64,000 nt of DNA, taken from Cellulomonas endophytica (GTDB lineage: Bacteria; Actinomycetota; Actinomycetes; Actinomycetales; Cellulomonadaceae). Below the pieces are notes generated by a model. That model had not been told where the DNA came from, made no database searches, and worked only from the letters and a program-made list of their open reading frames with translations. Made by a program: the position numbers and the translations under genes. Positions 1-8,744 of this stretch are shown here, in pieces (position 1 is the stretch's first letter; every line of letters starts with the position of its first letter). The stretch covers positions 1-64,000 of the forward strand of contig NZ_RWJX01000009.1 in the NCBI RefSeq assembly GCF_004123805.1, in the 5' to 3' direction.

Positions 1-101
1 GCGCCGGGGGCGGCCGGGGCGCGGGTCGCCGCGGGCGGGGCGCCGCCCGCCGCCCGGGAGCGCATCACCACTGTCCCGCGCCGGCGGGTCGCCCGGGGCG
101 G

Positions 102-902
102 TCAGCGCCCGGTGTGAGGCGCCCCGCCCGCCCCGGGGACGCGGGCGCGCACGACGACGTACCGGGTGCGACCGCTGCGGAACCCCTCGTAGCTGCTGCT
201 GCCCCGCAGCGCGGCGAACCGGGCGAGGAGGGGCCGGGCGGCGCGCCCGAGCCACGCCGTCAGCAGCGCCCGCTTGCGGGCGTCGTCGGCGTCGAGCGCC
301 GCGACCACGCCCGCGGTGACGTCCTCCTCGTCCTCGACGACGAGCCCCGCGGCGCGCACGGCGGCGAGCAGCGCGGGCACCTCGTCGGCGGGCCGGAAGT
401 CGGCGAGCAGCAGGGCCCCGCCGGGCCGGAGCACGCGGCGGACCTGGGCCAGGAACGCGGGCAGGTCCGGGTAGCAGTGCGAGGACTCGACGTTGAGGAC
501 GGCGTCGAACGCGGCGTCGGGGAAGGGCAGGGCGTCGGCGGACCCGCGCACGAAGGACAGGCCGGGGGCGCGCCGGTGCCGTCGGGAGAGGTCGACGGCC
601 GCCGCCGACAGGTCGAGCCCGACGGTCCGCCGCGGCCGGTGCTCCCGTGCCACCCACAGGCTGCCCCCGCCACGCCCCGACCCGACCTCGAGGACCTCGC
701 GGCCCGCCAGGGGCTCGGGCCCGACCGTGCGCGCGTAGACCTGGACGGCGAGCCGGTCGGGCTCGTCCCCGGGCGCGAGCCGGGGCGCCGGGTCCCCGTC
801 GGGCAGGACGAGCCCGTAGTTCATGAAGGCCCACTCGGGCCTCCGGGAGCGGACGGCCAGGAGCTCGTAGACCACCTGCCACCCCACCCGTCCCAGCCGC
901 AC
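102..902 (-). CDS. class I SAM-dependent methyltransferase
   Basis: 266 aa. Rossmann-type methyltransferase: SAM-binding motif I VLEVGSGRGGGS at about residues 65-77, an acidic GLDLS after the second strand, and a motif IV/post region with LPFPDAAFDAV and LRPGGALLLADF. The N-terminal MNYGL segment ahead of the fold resembles phthiotriol/sterol-type methyltransferases, so a lipid or small-molecule substrate is possible, but the sequence does not identify it. No signal peptide, so cytoplasmic. It is followed on the same strand by an unrelated secreted protein after about 40 bp. The start is the ATG giving MRLGRVGW; no better internal start is seen. Confidence 0.85.
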   Translation of the reverse strand: MRLGRVGWQVVYELLAVRSRRPEWAFMNYGLVLPDGDPAPRLAPGDEPDRLAVQVYARTVGPEPLAGREVLEVGSGRGGGSLWVAREHRPRRTVGLDLSAAAVDLSRRHRRAPGLSFVRGSADALPFPDAAFDAVLNVESSHCYPDLPAFLAQVRRVLRPGGALLLADFRPADEVPALLAAVRAAGLVVEDEEDVTAGVVAALDADDARKRALLTAWLGRAARPLLARFAALRGSSSYEGFRSGRTRYVVVRARVPGAGGAPHTGR

Positions 903-945
903 GGCCCGAGGCTAGCCCCCGGGACCGTCGCGAGGGTCCCGGCCG

Positions 946-2352
946 TCAGCCGCCGGCGCGCGCCGCCCGGACGAGCTCGAAGTACCACCGCACGCCGGGG
1001 TCCTCCGCCGTGCCGGCGCCGCCGAGGTCGTACCGCATCGGGAGCACCTGGAACCAGGGCCCGTTGTGGAAGAACGTCGAGAGCCCCGGCTCGGCGGCCG
1101 CGCTGGCGACCTCGCCGCGGTACTCCGCACGCAGGTCCGCGTCGAAGACCCCGCGCGGGCGGCCGTTCGTGTACCCGCCGTACTGCTCGACGTTGACCAT
1201 GGGCGTGTCGATCCCGGCCGCCCGGTACGCCCGGTACGCGGACAGCTGCACCCGGTCCGCGGCGTCACCGGTGTCGAAGAGCAGGACGTCCGCCTCCGGG
1301 GAGCGGCCGATCGCGACGTTCCTGGCCCGGTCGTACCCGCCGGCACCCGCCACCCGCTCCGGGTCGACCTCGTGCACGATCCGCAGCAGCTCGACGACGC
1401 GCGCGGGGTCGCGCAGGTCGTAGACGTCCTCCGAGTCGCGGTACCCCTCGGAGTTCTGCTCGTTCGCGATGTTGAGCACCACGTTGCGGTGGGGGAGCAG
1501 AGCGGTCGTCGCGGTCCGCACGGCCGCCCGCACCGCGTCGGCGTCGCGGAAGGTGAAGGGCGCCGCCTGGTAGAAGATGCCCACGAGGACGACCATGTCG
1601 CGGTCCGCGGCCTCCTCGACGATCCGCACCATCCGGCGCACGTGGTCGGGGTCGAGCCGGCGGCCGTCGCTCGAGAACGGGTTGTGGTTCGCCGAGCGCG
1701 AGCCCATCCAGTACACGGCGACGGTGTTGACGCCGTGGGCGCGGTAGTCGTCGAGCTGCGCGACGAGGTGCTCCGTCTGGGCGTCGCTCACCGTCGCCGA
1801 CGCGGTGCGCACACCCCACATGTCGAAGGGGCGGCCGTCGAGCGTGAACCCCTCGCCCCGCACCGCGAGCACGTCGTCACCGGCGGGTCCGGGCACCTCC
1901 GGGTCGGGGCGGGGGGGGGGGACGGGGCGCGTCGGCGGGACGGGCGCGGCGTCGCCCACCCGGAACGTCGCGGTGACCGTGCGGCGCTCGCCGGTCCGCG
2001 TCGTCACGGTCGCGCGGACGTCGTGCGGGCCCGCACCGAGGTCGGCGGTGTCGAGCCGGTACGCCCGCCCCGCCTTGTCGTCGCCGAGCAGGGTGAAGGG
2101 CGCCATCCGCTCCGTGCGGGTGGTGCGCCCGTCGAGGGCGAACGTCACCGTGGCCACGTCCCGGTCGCCGTCGAGCCACACGGCGACGTGCTCGTCGAGC
2201 GTGGCGCCGTCCAGCGGGCGCGGCCCCGCCATGTCGGCGCGGGCGCTCCACGCCAGGACGGGGTCCGGGCCGGCGCCGGCCGCGGGGGAGACCCCGGCGA
2301 GGAGCAGGCCGAGCGCGGCGACGAGGACCAGGGGACGGGTGCGGAGGGACAT
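946..2352 (-). CDS. secreted (beta/alpha)8 glycoside hydrolase-like protein
   Basis: 468 aa. The chosen ATG opens a signal peptide (MSLRTRPLVLVAALGLLL, AGA-type cleavage near residue 28); the open frame continues upstream but antisense to the next gene. Residues about 35-140 form an Ig-like beta domain (substrate-adhesion type), then a Pro-rich linker (PVPPTRPVPPPRPDPEVP) and a TIM-barrel-like domain. NIANEQN after a strand fits the acid/base Asn-Glu of clan GH-A enzymes, and MVNVEQYGG could carry the nucleophile Glu. A GH5- or GH42-like polysaccharidase is the likeliest class; the substrate is unknown. Exported, probably acting outside the cell. Confidence 0.75.
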   Translation of the reverse strand: MSLRTRPLVLVAALGLLLAGVSPAAGAGPDPVLAWSARADMAGPRPLDGATLDEHVAVWLDGDRDVATVTFALDGRTTRTERMAPFTLLGDDKAGRAYRLDTADLGAGPHDVRATVTTRTGERRTVTATFRVGDAAPVPPTRPVPPPRPDPEVPGPAGDDVLAVRGEGFTLDGRPFDMWGVRTASATVSDAQTEHLVAQLDDYRAHGVNTVAVYWMGSRSANHNPFSSDGRRLDPDHVRRMVRIVEEAADRDMVVLVGIFYQAAPFTFRDADAVRAAVRTATTALLPHRNVVLNIANEQNSEGYRDSEDVYDLRDPARVVELLRIVHEVDPERVAGAGGYDRARNVAIGRSPEADVLLFDTGDAADRVQLSAYRAYRAAGIDTPMVNVEQYGGYTNGRPRGVFDADLRAEYRGEVASAAAEPGLSTFFHNGPWFQVLPMRYDLGGAGTAEDPGVRWYFELVRAARAGG

Positions 2353-2514
2353 GGTCCACCTCGGCGGGTGCGGTGCGGGGGGTCCCCGGAACGGAGCGGG
2401 GCGCGGCGTGCGCAGCGGTGCGGCGCCGACGGGGTGGCCGGGCCACCCGTGCGGATCTCGACGACCAGTGTGGAGCCCGCGCGCGGCGGGTGCAGCCCGT
2501 GGGAGCGTCGCGGG

Positions 2515-3384
2515 GTGCGCTACTGCCTCTCGGTGCCGAACTTCGGCCCCGGCCTCGACGCGTCCACCCTGGCCGGCTGGGCGGTCGACGCCGAGGCCGC
2601 GGGCTGGGACGGGTTCTTCCTCTGGGACCACCTGTTCGCGTTCGACCCCGGACCGGTGGACGTGGTCGACCCGTGGATGACGCTGGCGGTGGCGGCGGAC
2701 CGCACGCGCTCCATCCGGCTCGGGACGCTCGTGACCCCGCTCCCGCGGCGCCGCCCGGTGAAGGTCGCCCGCGAGACCGTGACGCTCGACCGGCTCAGCG
2801 GCGGCCGTGCCGTGCTGGGCGTCGGGATCGGCGACTTCCCGTTCGAGTGGGCCTATCTCGGCGAGGTCCCGGACCTGCCGACCCGGGGCCGACTGCTCGA
2901 CGAGCACCTGGAGCTGCTGGACCGGCTGTGGTCGGGGGAGCCGGTGGTCCACCGCGGCGAGCACTACCGGGTCGCGGCCGACGCGGGCGCGCTGCCGTGG
3001 GCCGGGGTGACCTGGCCGCCGCCCGTGCAGCGGCCGCGCGTGCCGGTGTGGGTCGCCGGCACGTGGCCCGGCGGGGCGCCGTTCCGGCGCGCGGCCCGCT
3101 GGGACGGGGTCGTCCCCATGCGGGCCGACGGCCCGTGGACGGTGGAGGACACCGCTGGGGTCCACGCGGCGGTCTCCCGGCACCGGGACCCGGCGGCCGG
3201 GGCCTTCGCGCTCGTCGTGCCGGGGGAGAGCCCGCCGGGCGGGGCGCCCGCGGCCGCGGCCCGGCACGCCGCCGTCGGCGGGACGTGGTGGCAGGAGAAC
3301 GTCACGCCGTGGCGCTACGGCTGGTCGGCCGGCCGTCCGCTGCCCGCCGAGGCGATGCGGGAGCGCATCCTCGCGGGTCCCTGA
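2515..3384 (+). CDS. LLM-class (F420-dependent type) flavin oxidoreductase
   Basis: 289 aa. Bacterial luciferase-like TIM barrel: the N-terminal strand YCLSVPNFG, GWDGFFLWDHL, then LAVAADRTRSIRLGTLVTPLPRRRP and LDRLSGGRAVLGVGIGD, the hallmark order of F420-dependent or FMN-dependent LLM oxidoreductases. The GTG at 2515 gives MRYCLSVPNFG, matching family starts; upstream codons in frame look non-coding. It is divergent from the secreted glycosidase gene and convergent with the DUF305 gene. The electron acceptor or substrate cannot be read from sequence; LLM proteins in actinobacteria commonly use coenzyme F420. Confidence 0.85.
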   Translation: MRYCLSVPNFGPGLDASTLAGWAVDAEAAGWDGFFLWDHLFAFDPGPVDVVDPWMTLAVAADRTRSIRLGTLVTPLPRRRPVKVARETVTLDRLSGGRAVLGVGIGDFPFEWAYLGEVPDLPTRGRLLDEHLELLDRLWSGEPVVHRGEHYRVAADAGALPWAGVTWPPPVQRPRVPVWVAGTWPGGAPFRRAARWDGVVPMRADGPWTVEDTAGVHAAVSRHRDPAAGAFALVVPGESPPGGAPAAAARHAAVGGTWWQENVTPWRYGWSAGRPLPAEAMRERILAGP

Positions 3385-3406
3385 GCACAGGGCGCGAGGG
3401 GGCGGC

Positions 3407-4066
3407 TCAGGGCAGCGGGCCGCCGCGCGCGTCGAGCAGGTCCTGCAGGGCGGACAGCTCCCGCTGCTGGTTCCGCACGATGTTCTCGGCCAGGGAGCGC
3501 ACGACGGGCCGACCCGCCCGGTCCGCGGCCTCCTGCGCCATCGTCACGCCCCCGCGGTGGTGCGCGATCATGAGCTCGAGGTACAGCCGCTCCGCGTCCG
3601 TGCCGGTCGCGGCGGTGAGCCGGGCGAGGTCCTCCCGGGACACCCACCCCGGCATCGCGGCGTAGCCCGTCAGGCCCGCGTCGGCGGCCGCGGCGTGGTC
3701 GTGCTCCGTCATCCACGCCATGGGGGCCGTCGACGAGGCGGCCGGCAGCCCCCACGTGCTGAGCCAGCCCGCCATCTGGCCGATCTGGTTCTGCTGCGTC
3801 AGCAGGATGTCCAGGGCGACGACCCGCAGCTCGGGGTCGGTGCTGCGGTCGCGCACGAGGACGGACAGCTCCACGGCCTGGGCGTGGTGGACCTGCATGT
3901 CGCGCGCGAAGCCCGCGTCGACGGAGCCCTCGGGGGCGGCCGTCGCGGCGGGCTGCCGGGTGAGCACCGACCCGAGCAGCGCGCCGAGCGCCAGGACGGC
4001 GACGAGCACGCCGACGAGCGCGACCCGGCTGGGGCCGGGGCGCGGCCCGTCGGCGTCGGACGTCAC
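3407..4066 (-). CDS. membrane-anchored DUF305 protein
   Basis: 219 aa. One N-terminal membrane segment or uncleaved signal (about residues 15-38, VALVGVLVAVLALGALLG), then an extracytoplasmic DUF305 four-helix domain with its paired histidine motifs MQVHHAQAVEL (about 60) and MIAHHRGGVTMA (about 165) plus a Met/His stretch WMTEHDH. Such Met/His-rich proteins are often linked with copper handling, but no function is proven for the family. It starts at a GTG whose last bases overlap the stop of the upstream DUF3105 gene (GTGA, 4063-4066), so translation is probably coupled. Confidence 0.85.
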   Translation of the reverse strand: MTSDADGPRPGPSRVALVGVLVAVLALGALLGSVLTRQPAATAAPEGSVDAGFARDMQVHHAQAVELSVLVRDRSTDPELRVVALDILLTQQNQIGQMAGWLSTWGLPAASSTAPMAWMTEHDHAAAADAGLTGYAAMPGWVSREDLARLTAATGTDAERLYLELMIAHHRGGVTMAQEAADRAGRPVVRSLAENIVRNQQRELSALQDLLDARGGPLP

Positions 4067-4704
4067 GCCGGGGTGCCCACGCCGTTGGAGCAGGGCGCGC
4101 CGACCTCGGACAGCTCGGGGTTCAGCAGGTACTTCTCGACGAAGACGGGCAGGCGCTCGTCGTCGGCGGACTCCAGGGCCAGCCGGTAGCCCCACGAGGT
4201 GGCGACGACGGGGGCGTCCATGCCCTCGTAGGGGCTGACGAGCACGTAGGCGTTGCCCTCGGCGAGCGCCTCGAGGCGGTCGACCTCGTCGGCGGGCAGG
4301 GACGGGTCGTAGGCGAGCCACACCGCGCCGTGCTCGAGGGAGTGCACGGCGTTCTCGTCGGGCACCGTCTCGGCGTAGACGCCGCAGTTGAGCCAGGCGG
4401 CGTTGTGGTCCCCGCCGACGGGCGGGGCCTGCGGGTAGTCCACGGTGGTCGTCACGTGGTTGAAGGTGAGGTCCTCGAAGGTCTCGACGCCCTCGATGTC
4501 GGCGTCGGCCGCGGCCTCGAGCGCAGCCTGCTGCCGGCCCTCGCCGATGATGACGGCGGCCGCCACCCCGACGAGCGCCAGCACGAGCACGCCGGCGACC
4601 GACGCGATCAGCACGGTGCGCCGGCGCTGCTTCCGGCTCTGCTCGGCGCGGACGGCGGCGAGCTTGGCCTGCCGCTCGGCCTCGGTGACGCGACGGCTGC
4701 TCAT
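4063..4704 (-). CDS. membrane-anchored DUF3105 protein
   Basis: 213 aa. A basic N-terminus (SRRVTEAERQAKLAAVRAEQ) precedes a single transmembrane helix at about 31-55, followed by an exported DUF3105 domain with NAAWLNCGVYAE, VHSLEHGAVWLAY and YVLVSPYEGM. The conserved Cys and His residues suggest a metal- or redox-related role, but the family is uncharacterised. It is the first gene of a two-gene unit with the DUF305 gene; this pair recurs in actinobacteria. GGAGG lies a few bases upstream of the ATG. Confidence 0.85.
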   Translation of the reverse strand: MSSRRVTEAERQAKLAAVRAEQSRKQRRRTVLIASVAGVLVLALVGVAAAVIIGEGRQQAALEAAADADIEGVETFEDLTFNHVTTTVDYPQAPPVGGDHNAAWLNCGVYAETVPDENAVHSLEHGAVWLAYDPSLPADEVDRLEALAEGNAYVLVSPYEGMDAPVVATSWGYRLALESADDERLPVFVEKYLLNPELSEVGAPCSNGVGTPA

Positions 4705-4753
4705 GGGGTCCTCCTGGGTCGGACGGTCCGGGGGAGGATACTTGGACCTTCTA

Positions 4754-5392
4754 TCACCGCCGGCCCCCGCCGTGCCGGGCCGCCCCCGCCCCGGCCAGGT
4801 CGCGCCGGACGACGAGCCGGGGCATCTTGCTCGCCACGGCGTCCGTGGTCCCCACGACGCGGAAGCCCGCCGCCTCGAACATCGCGCGCGTGCCCACGAA
4901 GGCCATGGTCGTGTCCATGCGGCGGCCGCCAGGGTCCACGGGGTACGCCTCGACGGCCGGTGCGCCCTGCGACGCCGCCCACGCCACCGCCCCCTCGAGC
5001 AGGTGCCCCGTGACGCCCTGGCGCCGGTGCCCGCCGCGGACGACGACGCAGATGATGCTCCAGACCGGCACCTCGTCGACCGGGCGGATGAGCGCCGAGG
5101 CGACGAGCCGGGGGATCTCCGCGCGGGGGCTGATGGAGCACCAGCCGACGGGCACGCCGTCCCGGTAGGTCACCACGCCCGGCGGGTGCTCCCGGGCGCA
5201 CAGGGCCCGGGCGGCGGCCTCGCGGCTGCCGCCGCCGAGCCGCTCGATCTCCGGCGCGGGCAGCCGGTGGGACAGGCACCAGCAGTGCGTCGTCCGCCGG
5301 TTCGGGTTGACGACGTCCGCGAAGTCGTCGAACCGGTCCGGGGTCACCGGGTGCGTCGACCACCCCGTGCCCTCGCCTGTGCCCTCGTCCAT
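4754..5392 (-). CDS. GNAT-family N-acetyltransferase
   Basis: 212 aa from the ATG at 5392. The acetyl-CoA-binding motif A is seen as WSIICVVVRGGHRRQGVTGHLL (about residues 103-124), and the Cys-rich THCWCLSHR near residue 30 is typical of one actinobacterial GNAT subgroup. The substrate is unknown. A GAGGG element 8 nt upstream supports 5392; in-frame GTG 5398 and ATG 5410 are alternatives. It lies downstream of the APH-like kinase on the same strand, 58 bp away, so the two may be cotranscribed. Confidence 0.8.
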   Translation of the reverse strand: MDEGTGEGTGWSTHPVTPDRFDDFADVVNPNRRTTHCWCLSHRLPAPEIERLGGGSREAAARALCAREHPPGVVTYRDGVPVGWCSISPRAEIPRLVASALIRPVDEVPVWSIICVVVRGGHRRQGVTGHLLEGAVAWAASQGAPAVEAYPVDPGGRRMDTTMAFVGTRAMFEAAGFRVVGTTDAVASKMPRLVVRRDLAGAGAARHGGGRR

Positions 5393-5450
5393 GCTCACGC
5401 CCTCGCCCATGCCCCATGGCACCACCGGGCACCGACACGCGGCCAGCCCC

Positions 5451-6383
5451 TCAGACGCCGGCGAACAGCTCGTCGAGCACGTGCCGGGCCAGCTCCGCCT
5501 GCCCCGGCGGCCGGTTCGTGAGCATGACGAGCGCCTTCCACAGCGCCCAGCCGCGGCCCCGCGCCCATGTCGCCTCGTCGAGAGCGAGGCCTTCGCGGTA
5601 GGCGTCCCGCGCCGCCCCGTGCAGCCGCGTCCACAGCAGGACGGTGTCGCAGGCGGGGTCGCCCACGCCCGCGAGCCCGAGGTCGACGACCGCGACCAGC
5701 CGCCCGTCGCGCACGAGCAGGTTGTGCGTCGACACGTCGCCGTGGAACCAGCAGGGCTCGTCGGTGGCCCGGGCCTCCAGGGCGTCCCCCCAGAGCCCGG
5801 TCGCCCGGTCGCGCTCCCGGCCGTGCAGCCGGTACAGCAGGGCGCGCACCTCGTCGTCCCCCTGGTCCAGGGGAGCGCCCCGGAAGGCGCTGTGCGGGCC
5901 CGGCCGCGGGCCGCCCGTGGGGTCGACCCCGCGCAGCGCGACGAGGAACGCCGCCAGGTCCTCGGCCAGCGCGACGGGGTCCTCGACGCCGACGACGGCG
6001 GCCGGCTGCCCCGCCAGCCACCCCAGGACGGTCCAGGGCGCCGGGAAGCGGGGGGAGGGGCGGCCGACGCCGCGAACCGCCGGGACCGGCAGGGGCAGGC
6101 GCGGCCCGAGGAGGGGGAGCCACACCTGCTCCTTCGCGGTCTGCGGCACGGCGTGCGGAGCGGCCGGCAGCCGGACGCAGAGGTCGTCGCCGAGGCGGAG
6201 CATGTGGTGGTCGTTCCCGGCGTGCTCCACGGGGCGCAGCGGCAGGTCCTGCAGGTGCGGGAGCTGCTCGGCCAGCAGCGTGCGGACGAGGGCCTCGTCG
6301 ACGACGAGGTCATCGGCGACCGCGGCGCGGGGCGTGGCCGCCGTGGGGACGCCGCCGTCCCCCTCCGCGGCCACCGACTCCAC
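5451..6383 (-). CDS. aminoglycoside phosphotransferase (APH) family kinase
   Basis: 310 aa. APH/choline kinase fold: the catalytic Brenner motif reads CWFHGDVSTHNLLV (about 210-223) and the metal-binding segment VAVVDLGLAGVGDPACD (about 230-246), where the usual D-W or D-F is D-L. The N-lobe DLCVRLP fits the nucleotide-binding strand. Many such chromosomal proteins are macrolide or aminoglycoside kinases, or act on small metabolites; which one cannot be told. It is divergent from the class A beta-lactamase gene, sharing about 90 bp of upstream DNA. Confidence 0.8.
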   Translation of the reverse strand: MESVAAEGDGGVPTAATPRAAVADDLVVDEALVRTLLAEQLPHLQDLPLRPVEHAGNDHHMLRLGDDLCVRLPAAPHAVPQTAKEQVWLPLLGPRLPLPVPAVRGVGRPSPRFPAPWTVLGWLAGQPAAVVGVEDPVALAEDLAAFLVALRGVDPTGGPRPGPHSAFRGAPLDQGDDEVRALLYRLHGRERDRATGLWGDALEARATDEPCWFHGDVSTHNLLVRDGRLVAVVDLGLAGVGDPACDTVLLWTRLHGAARDAYREGLALDEATWARGRGWALWKALVMLTNRPPGQAELARHVLDELFAGV

Positions 6384-6472
6384 CCCTGCACCGTACGGAG
6401 CCGTCGGCGGGCCCGCCTAGCCTGGTGGCTCCCGGCCCGGGAGCGCCGGGACCGGGCGACGAGGGGAGCGGC

Positions 6473-7555
6473 GTGGAGGGAGCGGCGGGTGCGGGCGCCC
6501 GGCGTGCCGACCGCGGTCCCCGGGGCGACCGCGTCGACGACGTCGCCGTGACCCGGCGGAGGTGCCGGGCCGCGGCCGCCGGGCTCCTCGTCGCGCTGCT
6601 CGTGGCGGCATCCGGGGCCTGCGCCGCCGGGCCCGGGCGTTCGACCTCGGCCTCGTCGGCGACGGCGCCGACGAGCGCGCCCGGGAGGCCGTCCGCCGCG
6701 CCGTCCGCCGCCGCCACGCCGCCGGCGACCACGCCGGAGGGGGACCGGGCGGCGGTGGCGGCCGCCGCGTTCGCGGGCCTCGAGAGCGCCACCGGTGCGC
6801 GGCTCGGCGTCTGGGCGCTCGACACGGCCACGGGTCGCACGGTCGAGCACCGCGCGGACGAGCGCTTCGGCCTCGCCTCCACCCACAAGGTGCTGTCGGT
6901 GGCGGCGCTGCTGGCGGCGCTGAGGCCGGGGGACCTCGACGCGGTGGTGCACTGGCCGGAGGGGGATGTCGTCGCGCACTCGCCCGTGACGGCCGGCCGG
7001 GGCGCGTCCGGACTGACCTGGCGCGAGGTGGCGGCCGCGGCCCTGGTGGAGAGCGACAACACCGCGGCGAACCTCGTCCTCGAGCGGGTCGGCGGGCCTG
7101 CCGGGCTGACGGGTTCCCTGCGGGCGTGGGGCGACACGGTGACGCGGTCGGACCGGACGGAGCCGGCGCTCAACGAGGTCGCGCCCGGCGACGAGCGCGA
7201 TACGACGACCCCGCGCGCCCTCGCCACCGACGTGCACGCCCTGCTGCTCGGGGACGCGCCGCCCGACGGGCTGACGGACGAGGACCGGGGCCTGCTGCTC
7301 GGCTGGATGCGGGCCTCGACGACCGGCACGGGACTGGTCCGGGCCGGGGTGCCGGACGGCTGGGTCGTCGCGGACCGGTCCGGGACCGGCAGCCATGGCG
7401 CGCGCAACGACGTCGCCGTGGTCCACCCGCCCGGGGGCGCACCCGTGGTGCTCGCCGTCCTGACCCGCCACGACGACCCCGACGCCCTCCCAGACGACGA
7501 CCTGCTCGCGCGGGCGACCGAGGTGGCCCTGGCGGGCCTCGGCCTCACCGGGTGA
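6473..7555 (+). CDS. class A (serine) beta-lactamase, exported lipoprotein-like
   Basis: 360 aa from GTG 6473. The catalytic set is complete: S-T-H-K (nucleophile S136, K139), the S-D-N loop at 194-196, an omega-loop EPALNEV with E230, and RSGTG at 302-306 in the KTG position (Arg instead of Lys). It would hydrolyse beta-lactams outside the membrane. The hydrophobic segment LLVALLVAASGAC ends in a Cys, suggesting a lipoprotein with an imperfect lipobox, followed by an Ala/Ser/Thr/Pro linker. GAGGGGAG lies 4 nt before GTG 6473; the in-frame GTG 6548 would give a shorter leader but has no ribosome-binding site. Convergent with the ArsC-like gene. Confidence 0.9.
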   Translation: MEGAAGAGARRADRGPRGDRVDDVAVTRRRCRAAAAGLLVALLVAASGACAAGPGRSTSASSATAPTSAPGRPSAAPSAAATPPATTPEGDRAAVAAAAFAGLESATGARLGVWALDTATGRTVEHRADERFGLASTHKVLSVAALLAALRPGDLDAVVHWPEGDVVAHSPVTAGRGASGLTWREVAAAALVESDNTAANLVLERVGGPAGLTGSLRAWGDTVTRSDRTEPALNEVAPGDERDTTTPRALATDVHALLLGDAPPDGLTDEDRGLLLGWMRASTTGTGLVRAGVPDGWVVADRSGTGSHGARNDVAVVHPPGGAPVVLAVLTRHDDPDALPDDDLLARATEVALAGLGLTG

Positions 7556-7604
7556 GCGCGAGCGGCGGGCCCGGCGTGCGGGGGAGCCGTCAGCGCGGTG
7601 AGGA

Positions 7605-8015
7605 TCACAGCTGGGCGGCCAGGGCTTCGACGCGGGCGGCGATGTCGTCCCGCACCAGCCGCATCCGCTCGATGCCGCCGATGCCGCGCTCCGACGGCTC
7701 GTCGGTGTCCCAGTTCACCACCGGCGTGCCGTCGTGCGGCACCACGACCGCCTCGCGGCCCAGCGTCACGACCAGGTCCGCCGCCGCCACGAGCTCGTCG
7801 GTGACGGGCTGGGGCTTCTCCTGGCGGATGTCCACGCCGACCTCGAGCAGGCTCTCGGCGGACAGCGCGTTGACCTCGGCACCCGGCGCGGTGCCCGCGG
7901 ACGCGACGTGGACGGCGGCTCCCGCCACCTTGCGCATCAGCCCGGCGGCCATCTGCGACTTCCCGCCGTTCTTCACGCACACGAACAGCACCGAGGGTCT
8001 GGTGTCCTGGCTCAT
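7605..8015 (-). CDS. ArsC-like low-molecular-weight phosphatase family protein
   Basis: 136 aa. LMW-phosphatase/arsenate reductase fold with P-loop VCVKNGGKSQMA at about 13-24: the Cys is in place, but the canonical Arg before Ser is Lys. VVTLGR and VVNWDTDEP match the distal helix and the Asp loop. Relatives act as arsenate-mycothiol transferases or protein phosphatases; with Lys in the P-loop the activity is uncertain. ATG 8015 is preferred because AGGA sits 8 nt upstream; ATG 8024 is possible. No ars operon partner is next to it. Confidence 0.75.
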   Translation of the reverse strand: MSQDTRPSVLFVCVKNGGKSQMAAGLMRKVAGAAVHVASAGTAPGAEVNALSAESLLEVGVDIRQEKPQPVTDELVAAADLVVTLGREAVVVPHDGTPVVNWDTDEPSERGIGGIERMRLVRDDIAARVEALAAQL

Positions 8016-8438
8016 GGCCGCCATCCTGTCGCGCCGGGCCCGGACGCGTCAGCACGACACCCGGACGACCAGGACCGGACCCGCCGGTCTCACGGGAGCG
8101 GCTCCTGGTAGAGGCCCTGCGACGGACCCGGACGTCGCCGCGCGTCCTCCTACCCGGGCTGTCGACGGGCGGCCTCCGCCGGGTCCTTGAGCCACTCGGC
8201 CCGCCGCAGCGCTTCCAGGTCGCCGCCCGTGGGCTGACGTCGGGGAGCTGCTTCTCGTGGCGACGTCGCTCTGCGAAAGCTGCGGCGCACGACAGGTGCG
8301 TGGTGCGCGACTCATCGAGCGCTTCCAGAGCCAAGATCAACTCGGGCTCGTTCCACTCTCGGGAGAGGCGTGGGGGGAGCTCGTCGTGCGGGCGGTTCCG
8401 TCTGCGAGGGGCGCCTCGACACCGACTGCCGACGGCTT
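8016..8438 (-). other. 423-bp stretch without a convincing gene
   Basis: No frame has both a supported start and actinobacterial codon bias throughout. On the minus strand one frame reads SREWNEPELILALEALDESR and then AAAFAERRRHEK around 8270-8370; this looks like a piece of a helical protein but has no start or clean end, so it may be a gene remnant. This stretch marks the beginning of the accessory region. Confidence 0.4.
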
Positions 8439-8744
8439 TCAGGCCGCGTCTCGGCGCGCTCGGGATGCCCGGAGCGACAGAGCCGCCAGGGCAGCGGCCG
8501 CGGCTAGCCAGGGGACCTCGTCGAAGACGTCACCCCGGCCATTGCTTGCATCTGCTGCAACGGCCGACTGGTACGTCAGCACGAGCCAGAGGCCGGCGAG
8601 AAGGAGGCCATAGACGGCCAGGGCGACCGCCACAGTCGCCCGAGGGCGTGGCACCAGCGCGACCAGGGCGGCGTGGAGGATCAGCAGACCGGCGAGCCCG
8701 AGCGCGAGGAGAGTGACGGTCAGCAGAAGCGTCACGCGCACCAC
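8439..8744 (-). CDS. small integral membrane protein, unknown function
   Basis: 101 aa with three hydrophobic helices (about 4-30, 36-59 and 78-95) and a short hydrophilic loop rich in Asp/Asn between helices 2 and 3 (ADASNGRGDVFDEV). It ends in an Arg-rich tail. AGGAG lies 3 nt before the first GTG and 6 nt before the second (8741), so either could be the start. I do not recognise the family. It is an orphan between non-coding stretches. Confidence 0.6.
   Translation of the reverse strand: MVRVTLLLTVTLLALGLAGLLILHAALVALVPRPRATVAVALAVYGLLLAGLWLVLTYQSAVAADASNGRGDVFDEVPWLAAAAALAALSLRASRARRDAA

Noticed and set aside
1066-3384. Single very long plus-strand protein ending with the LLM oxidoreductase
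   Set aside because: The first 480 codons are antisense to the secreted glycosidase gene and Arg/Val/Gly-rich; the family start is at 2515.
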